From positions 53,824,096-53,888,095 of the forward strand of contig OY743177.1 in the NCBI GenBank assembly GCA_963555705.1: a DNA stretch of 64,000 nt, written 5' to 3'. Origin of the DNA: Ligustrum vulgare. Taxonomy: Eukaryota > Streptophyta > Magnoliopsida > Lamiales > Oleaceae. Positions 57,256 through 64,000 of this stretch are shown piece by piece. The notes below the pieces were generated by a model. The model saw nothing but the letters and a program-made list of their open reading frames with translations, was not told the DNA's origin and did no database searches. The position numbers and the translations under genes were made by a program. How positions within the stretch are numbered: position 1 is the stretch's first letter; each line of letters opens with the position of its first letter.

Positions 57256-58931
57256 TCTTTTATATACATATATAAAAGTAGAAGTGAGGATAGGAGAAAG
57301 AAGCATTAAATGCAATTTTCCTTCCAAAATGCAATTATAATTTTTGGAAGAAAAAACTAAATAAAAATAGAATGAAATAAAAATTTGTGTAGATTAATAT
57401 CGTATTTAAATTCGTGTTGATTAATATAATTTTCATTTGAATTAATGTTGTATTTAAATTCGTGTAGAATGAAAAATGTGTTGTTTATAAATAAATTTAT
57501 AGAATATACTTAAACCTTCATTCGAAAGCTATGTTTTTATTTATAAACAAAAATATTGTTTCGTTTTCGAGATGTGTGATTGGAAAGTGGTTTTGAAAAA
57601 TGTATATGTATAGTTAAAAGGTGATTTTGAAAAATGTGTATATTTTAGAATTGTGTTTTTTGTAAATATGAAGAAAGAAGATCTAATCTTCTATATCTAT
57701 CTTCTATACATATACATATATAAAAGTAGAAGTGATGAAATAGAAGCATTAAATTGATGAAATAGAAGCATTAAATGCAATTTTTCCTCCAAAATGCACT
57801 TACAATTTTTGGAAGAAAAAACTAAAAAAAAATAATAATAATAATTAATGATTGTTTTTTCGGAAAACACTTGAAATTAATAATTAGAGCATGTTTAATA
57901 ATGTGATTTTTAGAAGTTTTTTTAAAATTTGTGGTTTAAAAATATTTCAAAAGTCAAAAACTATAGGCTTGACTAAGAATTGATGGTTGAGATTGAATTT
58001 GAAAACTTGAGGTGAAAAAATTTTGTTACCAAACATGCTCTAAATGCTTAAACAAATCAAAATATACCAAAAAATCTATCCTACGTCTCTTTTTGGGGAA
58101 TAATTTGATGTAGAACAATGTATAAAAAGAAAAAACACATATTCATGGTCTGTTTCCTCGCAAAAATGGTGAAACAATTAAGCGATCCACAATTTTAAAT
58201 AATAATTATATGTCGTAAAAAAGATAAAACTTTATTTTTTTAATTTTATTAACTTATATAGAAAAAAAGACTCACTATATATATTTTATTTAAATTTTCA
58301 TTAATAATTCCTTTTTCTTAAACTTTATTGGCATATAATTAAATATGCATTTAATTATCGCATTTAAAAATTAAAAAAATTAATTATGTGAATTTTCGCT
58401 TAGGTTGAATTTCACGTTCGTGCATCGCAAATCTTGAGATTGATTTTCACTTTCATTCATCGTCGATATTGTTCATTTGTTACATTTATTTAAATATAGG
58501 ACTCCATATATTTAATTTGTTACAATTACTTTATTTTATGTAAGTTATAATATTTTGATGATTATTATTTCTATTCATGTTAGTTAAAAAAAATTTGGAC
58601 AAAATTTTTTAATTATTGTATACAACATATATTTGAAAAATTGCATTATTTAATTTAAGTTTGAGCAATTGTTGAAAATATATTTTTTCTATAACAACCA
58701 TCGTGCATCACACGGATATGAGCAACCACAAGTTGTACAAACAATGTAATATTTAAAGAGGTTTTTCAAAATTTATGAGATTATAATTTATTTTTATTTT
58801 GAGCATTCGTTGACAGTTTGTATCATTAATTAAAACAAATTGTGTATTGCAACTTTTTTTATTTAATGATGGTATTTATTGTAAAGTCATTTCATATTGT
58901 TCTTCCGTGCAACGCACGAATGTGATACTAG
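57256..58931 (+). mobile_element. Non-autonomous Helitron (1,676 bp)
   Basis: The insertion starts TCTTTTATATACATATA and ends with a hairpin (CGTGCAACGCACG, 58905-58918 region) followed 13 bases later by ACTAG. It lies between A and T with no target duplication, as Helitrons do. Removing it rejoins the copia gag as CCATGTA-TTTGTGGTAATGC in frame. A second Helitron-like start (TCTTCTATACATATACATAT, about 57700) and a decayed end (CATCGTGCATCACACGG, about 58700) lie inside. No Rep/helicase gene is present. Confidence 0.85.
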
Positions 58932-59754
58932 TTTGTGGTAATGCTAAAAGCATTATTGATCAACAAAATCAAGATGTGGAGTCGTTTCCTACTAATTAGT
59001 GTATCAACAATTTGGTACAACAAGAGATTAATATTCGAGCAACTCCTACCATTGATTCGGAAACACTTCATGTGTTTAAACCACCTTCTTAGCTATCTAG
59101 AAAGCGTCAACGTTCTTTTTTTGAATATTGTAATCAACATGGTCATACTCTTACCACATGCTACCAGATCCATGGCTTTCCAGATAAGCAGGTGAAGAAA
59201 TTAGGGTCACCTCCATCCACTTCCGCTACTAATCAATTAACACCTGAACAATAAAACAAGCTTCTTGTGCTTTTATCCAAAAAGGAATCTAGTGGATCAT
59301 CAGTCCATTTGGAAAGTACAATTCTCATTTGTTTGTCCTCTTGTTGGTTATTAATTTGGGTGCTTCTAATAATATATGTACATCTTTTCATTTTTTTCTT
59401 CATATTCTACTGTTCATAAAAGTATGGCTATTCAATTACCTGTTGGTTCTCATGCGCCCGAGACACATCTAGGCACAGTCCATTGTTTTCAATCACTTAT
59501 TCTCACTAGTATTTTTCACATTCCACATTTTAAATTCAATTTGTTATCTATTTCACAATTGATAAATTTAACAAGTTGTAATGTATTCTTTTCATCTTCT
59601 GAATGTATATTTCAAGACCGAGCAATGAAGAAGAAGAAGAAGATTGGTCAGGGTAGTACTCGAAATGGTCTTTTTTAAATGTAGATTTAGTTTTTAATTT
59701 TGCTTTTTCATTCAAGCATTGTGATGTATCTGGCCTATGGCATTCTTGCCTAGG
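58932..59754 (+). pseudogene. Copia gag end, zinc knuckle and protease
   Basis: After the Helitron, gag continues CGNAKSIIDQQNQD-like. A zinc knuckle reads FEYCNQHGHTLTTCYQIHGF (59112-59180), a CX2-3C-type site with one cysteine position altered. The protease region LGASNNICTSF (about 59360-59390; DSGASDH in intact elements) has lost the catalytic Asp. Integrase zinc similarity (SGLWHSCLG) reaches 59754, where the next insertion begins. There are many frame changes. Confidence 0.7.
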
Positions 59755-60948
59755 TTTCACGGATCGCAGGTTAAACTCCCGAGGTTTCTCGTCTCAAGGT
59801 AGCTTACCTCTCATTCATTGGCCGGCAAGGTAGAACAGCTGGTACACACGCACGCTGATGGGTAGGATGTAAGGAAAATACCTACAATATGATCATATCA
59901 TTAGAGCACTTATGGTAAAATAGGCCAACCGCCTAGCTGTTGCCGACTTGCCAAACCGAATGGGGAGATAAGCATTTTCACTGCGTGACATTCTCCCCCA
60001 TTTGAATCATCTTACGTCCTCGTAGTGGGAAGTGAGCTTCGCATCAACACGTACTCCTCAATTGCAGAGTTAAATGGTACCATCCCCTCATGGACGAGCT
60101 TTCACACGGTGGTACTCCCACACTTTCCCCTTGTAACTTGTACATACTGCCTCTGACACCAACCTTCACCATCTGCCCCCACAAGCAGTAGTTCTTCAAT
60201 GGACGGCCTCCAGCCGCAGCGCCTCCAGCACATGTCGAAGCACATACACACTACATTTTCGTAGGCCCTACAAAATGCGCTCCACAAAACTCCTCAAAAG
60301 CAATCGCGCAACGCTGCCCAGCACACCCATCTTCCCCACAGCTTCCTTCTTCGTGTTCTACATGCTTGCCGACACGATCCGTGGCCCAAAATCTTTTCTC
60401 CGCGAGAATTCATGTCATTGATTTCCACAAGACCAACAACGCATTCAAGCAGTCACACTCTGATACCAACTTTCATGGGGCACCTTTCTTCCTAGCACAG
60501 AAAGGGGCATCGTGCGGCAGTAATCTGTTCCGCTAAACTACTTTCGGCCTTTTCTCGCTTTTCTCGGGACGAAAGAAGATTTGATTACAAAGTGAAATAA
60601 ACTTTACAAGAGAAAACTTGAATGCATTGAAACATGAGATTTCATTGATTGCAGAAAACAGTAAATTACAATGACTAATGAAAGCAGTAAATTACAAATG
60701 TTGGTACAGGGGGGTGGACACCAAAAGCTTGAAAGTTTTAAATTCTAATACCCCCTAAAATAGACTTCTGAGAAAAAAAAATCCTAGTGATGGAAGTAGA
60801 CATAAAAAAGCTGAAGAATCATAATAAACTTTTACAATTAAAAGGGAATTACAATAATTACATCAATATTTACAAAGTGCGGCCGAAGTTGGGCAAACTG
60901 CGGGTACGAGTGGGTCAAGGGGCTAAGTATTAGTTGCGGTCCTTGATA
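59755..60948 (-). mobile_element. GC-richer LTR-retrotransposon-like insertion
   Basis: The insertion splits the integrase motif LGHSS; flanks CTAGG and CTTGG resemble a 5 bp duplication with one mismatch. On the minus strand a TTGGTATCAGAGTG primer-site-like motif (60463-60476) and a polypurine tract AAATGGGGGAGAA followed by TGTCACGCAGTG (59985-60008) fit a small retrotransposon with its 3' LTR at the left. However the ends do not match each other. Base composition is richer in GC than the neighbours. An internal frame (60102-60287, minus) is not recognisable. Confidence 0.45.
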
Positions 60949-61603
60949 CTTGGACATTCATCCAGGTCTCATTTTGATTTCATTGTTAAAAAAAATTCAA
61001 ATATTATTGCAAATAAAGATTTTATTTGTGATGTATGTCCACATGCTAAACAACCACGTCTTTCTTTCTTCAAATATCACCTTGTTCTTTTTATTACTTT
61101 GAATTAATTCATATTTACATTTGGGTCCTTTATCTATTTCGTCCAAAAATGGATAACGTTTCTTTTTAATTATTGTTGATGATTATTCAAGATGTACTTG
61201 GATTTATTTAATGAAAAATAAATCTGAAACTTTCAACATGTTAATTTATTTTTTTAATCAAATCAACATCAATTCAATACAAAAATATCTTGCATCAACT
61301 CTTTTAATGGGAAGATTTATCTTCCCCAACTTCAAACCATTCGTTCAGACAATGGTACTGAATTTATTTCTAATCAAATTCATACATGGTTTCATGAAAA
61401 ATGATATTATTCACCAACCAACAAATGGCATTGTAGAACGTAAGCATCGACATCTCCTTGAAGTTGCTATATGTCTATGATTTCAAGCAAACTTGCCTCT
61501 TTCTTTTTGGGGATGAATGTATTTTCACTATTGCCTTTCTTATTAACAAACTATCAACTCCAATCCTTAAATATAAATCACCTCATCAAGTGTTACTTGG
61601 AGC
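60949..61603 (+). pseudogene. Copia integrase
   Basis: This holds the integrase end of the zinc region (DFICDVCPHAKQPRLSF, about 61017-61070) and the core, with IRSDNGTEFISNQIHTWFHEK at 61345-61400 (the second catalytic Asp in DNGTEF). HQPTNGIVERKHRHLLEVAI (61415-61475; catalytic Glu in VERKHRH) and the SFWGCVFT-like end follow. It stops at the MITE at 61604. Stops and shifts occur. Confidence 0.8.
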
Positions 61604-62505
61604 CAATGTTCTAAAATGTGTAATGCGTTGAGATGCACCAAGGTCAAGAATCACAAGTTTAGGCGTGTCAATGAGAAGAATAAGCATCATAATGGGTTTC
61701 TTATTTTTAATAATATTTTAATTATTTAAGACATTAAATATGTATTTTTTTTTTTTACATAAAAACTAAATACAAAAAATATAAAATATATAATGAAAAT
61801 ATTCTTTAATTTCAAAATAACTAATTCAAAGAAAATATAGATCCATAATTGTTATTTTATTTGTTATACTAAATTTATTTTAAAATATTTTAACTCATAA
61901 AAAGATAAGAACAATATTCAAATAAGGAGAGAGAAGTTTAATAAGCAAAATGACAAATAAAAATGGTTTTAAGAAAAACAAAAATAGTAAAAAATAAAAA
62001 TAAAATAAACGAAACCATTGTCAAAAAGAAAAAAAATAACGAAAAATTAATTGAAGGGAAAAAAAAAAAAGACAAAAGCAACATGATTTCCAGTCTCACA
62101 TCGAAAGATAGATGTGGGATTGGACCAACATCCCTTTATAAAAGGGATGTTGGTTACCAAGCAATTCATCTCCCAGCAAATGAAGGGAGATGAAAAGGGG
62201 CGGCTTATTTACATAGCCACCCCTCAACAATTTAGTTATTTTTTTTGGATATATTAATATTGAATTCAAAATTTTAATGTTATGATTTTGGTTTGTTCGG
62301 TTTTTGACCTGTTTGGGTTTTAAAAAGCCATTTGACCGGATTTATAACCTTTTTGACTGTTTTTTAACCGGTTTATTACCTTTTTGGTCGGTTTTGACAT
62401 GTCAAAGCACATTAATGCACGCATAGGTTAAAAGCAACGCGTTTTACAGCCGCGTCACGGTAATGCGCGCCTAGGCGGATCCTTTGGTGGCATTTTAGAA
62501 CACTG
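61604..62505. mobile_element. hAT-type MITE (902 bp)
   Basis: An exact 8 bp duplication CTTGGAGC flanks it (61596-61603, 62506-62513). Ends are CAATGTTCTAAAATG and, reversed, CAGTGTTCTAAAATG. A palindromic CCAACATCCCTTTATAAAAG region lies near 62128-62150. There is no coding capacity. Confidence 0.88.
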
Positions 62506-62698
62506 CTTGGAGCTGTTCATTCATACTCCTTTCTTTGAGTTTTCGGATGTTATTGTTTTGCTAAAGATATGAATATAAAACATAAGTTTGATGAGCAAGC
62601 CAAGTCCGGTATTTTTGTATATTATCCATAAGGTCAAAAGGGACATCGCATAAATGATTTCAAAACTCATCAAATATATGTTTCTTGTAATCAATTTA
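62506..62698 (+). pseudogene. Copia integrase end, 3' piece
   Basis: The polyprotein resumes after the MITE with the region ending FDEQAKSGIFVYYP and GQKGHRINDFKTHQIYVSC, the block between integrase and RT in plant copia elements. One in-frame stop follows YYP. Similarity ends at the GT/TA microsatellite. Confidence 0.7.
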
Positions 62699-62699
62699 C

Positions 62700-62737
<38 letters not shown>

Positions 62738-62738
62738 G
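62699..62738 (+). repeat. GT/TA compound microsatellite
   Basis: About nine GT and ten TA dinucleotides in a row. The copia similarity ends here. Confidence 0.9.
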
Positions 62739-62759
62739 TATGAAACATTTTATAGTAAA

Positions 62760-64000
62760 TTAAGTACTGAATGTGTGAATAAATTTCATAATTTTGTACA
62801 TATTGCTTGTATCAATACTCATTATATGATGTTCTAGGTATTAAACTGATTTTATACTTAGTGATATTATTTCCATGCAATAAGAATATATTTGTACTAA
62901 TTCACAAAAGATGAAATTCTTTGATTAGAGAAATCTGGAAATTAACTAGTTTTCTTCTGCATGTATCGATACATGATATCGATACATCTCAATCAGTTAT
63001 TGTCTTTTATATTTTAAATTTGGTGCTAAAGTTCGTTAAACATAACTATGTTCTAAGTATATCAAGACAAACACCTGAAGCGTAATAATATGCGGGATAA
63101 TGTAATAATTGTAATAATGCAAGAAAATCATTTAGCAAGACAAGAACAAGATAAAATTGTCAAAAAATTTGCATGAAGTAGCATTTAAGATTAATTATTA
63201 CAAGACTGTAATGTTACTTACCTTATTTGGAACCTGAAAATAAGGAAAGAATCAAAAATCAAACTTCTGTTTTATTCTGAAAAATGAATAAAGTATCAAT
63301 ACATGTTTAGATCATTGTTCTTCATATATCGATACATGAGGAGCTGCTTCTGCAGTTGATCTCTGATTTTTTAAAATCTCTTGGTTTTTTTTTTTTTATT
63401 TATTTAACATTTCGAGATCGCTACAAAATATCTCAGAATGTTGAAAATGATCACAACATGACTTTTATCAAACTATAGATTAAGACTAAGAGCTACGTTT
63501 AAAGGTTGGAAATTTTTGGAAATTTGATCTGGACTTCCTCATGTTTTTACAGGAATTTTTAGTGATCCAATTCTAAGTTCATAATATAACCCTCTATTTA
63601 TAATTACGGATTGTAGCTGGTTTTCAAATAATATCTTACAAAAAAATTCCTCTTAGCCTTAATCATTGCCCTAAGTCTTGGTCAAGGATTCATACATGTT
63701 ATAAGTAGGTGGTGTAATCCTGCATGAAGTCGACACCTTCATGTCTGACAGGTGGCATCACCTGATTAATACACACTAGAACCTTTTTAGGTTCTAATGT
63801 ATCGATACATGTGGATACATGTATTAAGGTTTAAAATAATTAATTTCCTATAAATTGGGGAAAACAGTGAACTGTTACATGCTTACAGCACCTGATTCTA
63901 TAATTAATAATCATTCTCAACTGTTCACCAAATTATCTCAAGGATTATATTTGTAATCATATTTCACTCTCAACTAATTTTCCACTAGTCAATTATTTGT
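62760..64000. other. Probable LTR sequence with ATCGATACATG motifs
   Basis: No gene is seen. The palindromic word GTATCGATAC, or half of it next to ATACATG, occurs near 62965, 62979, 63338 and 63799, and single TACATG halves lie between. A TATA-like CTATAAATTGGGG at 63849-63861 followed by about 150 bp of AT-rich sequence looks like the promoter and R region of an LTR running off the window. No LTR boundary could be set. Confidence 0.35.

Larger units (their letters stand above)
56516..62760 (+). mobile_element. Copia element, plus strand, 5' part
   Basis: The element has a 5' LTR (56516-56714), a perfect TGGTATCAGAGC primer site, gag, zinc knuckle, protease and integrase, all decayed. It is broken by a Helitron (57256-58931), a GC-richer insertion (about 59755-60948) and a hAT MITE (61604-62505). 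Reading frames join cleanly when these are removed. No RT, RNase H or 3' LTR was found to the right, so the element ends near 62760. Confidence 0.8.

Overview
This window is AT-rich nuclear DNA of a flowering plant, most likely a eudicot. The evidence is one intact plant-type gene for a Golgi UDP-glucuronate 4-epimerase, pieces of PPR-like and remorin-like genes, and plant families of copia, gypsy, hAT, PIF/Harbinger and Helitron elements. The species cannot be fixed from the sequence. I see no bacterial-style operon, CRISPR array, rRNA or convincing tRNA gene.

Layout. 1-9.8 kb: a decayed Ty3/gypsy gag-protease piece joined tail to tail with a decayed copia gag, then mostly unassigned AT-rich DNA with arms of a dispersed inverted-repeat family and one copy of an ~870 bp repeat. 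9.8-19.3 kb: a degenerate Ty3/gypsy element (gag to integrase, polypurine tract, start of the 3' LTR) broken by an 866 bp Harbinger-type MITE in the reverse transcriptase, a 3.1 kb hAT element in the integrase, and a probable hAT MITE in the LTR. 19.3-27.2 kb: a 7.9 kb hAT element that contains a complete 4.07 kb PIF/Harbinger element with divergent transposase and Myb/NAM-like genes and a strict 104 bp tandem array between them. 27.6-33.5 kb: hAT-type MITEs, a PPR-like gene scrap, the second copy of the ~870 bp repeat, and an inverted-repeat element invaded by a Harbinger MITE and by a sibling of itself. 34.7-46.5 kb: a copia element (A) whose 5' LTR is split by a younger copia element (B) with a 5 bp target duplication.

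46.5-49 kb: the only intact ordinary gene, a single-exon UDP-glucuronate 4-epimerase on the minus strand. 49-51.4 kb: another Harbinger-type MITE, then a remorin-like first exon cut by MITEs; a local tandem duplication there preserves one empty and one filled MITE site. 51.6-55.1 kb: a 3.5 kb hAT element whose transposase reads through except for one frameshift. 55.7-56.4 kb: a Harbinger-type MITE. 56.5-62.8 kb: a plus-strand copia element with 5' LTR and a perfect initiator-Met primer site, broken by a Helitron, a GC-richer insertion and a hAT MITE. 62.8-64 kb: probable LTR sequence with recurring ATCGATACATG motifs.

The genes do not form a pathway. The window is mainly a record of nested transposition in which many boundaries can be set to the base from TIRs, LTRs and target-site duplications, several with an inferable empty site. 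I did not find a clearly new biological system. The most unusual items are the complete Harbinger-in-hAT nest with its 104 bp array, the element that received its own sibling, the gag-less but young copia B, and leader tandem arrays in two related copia elements.
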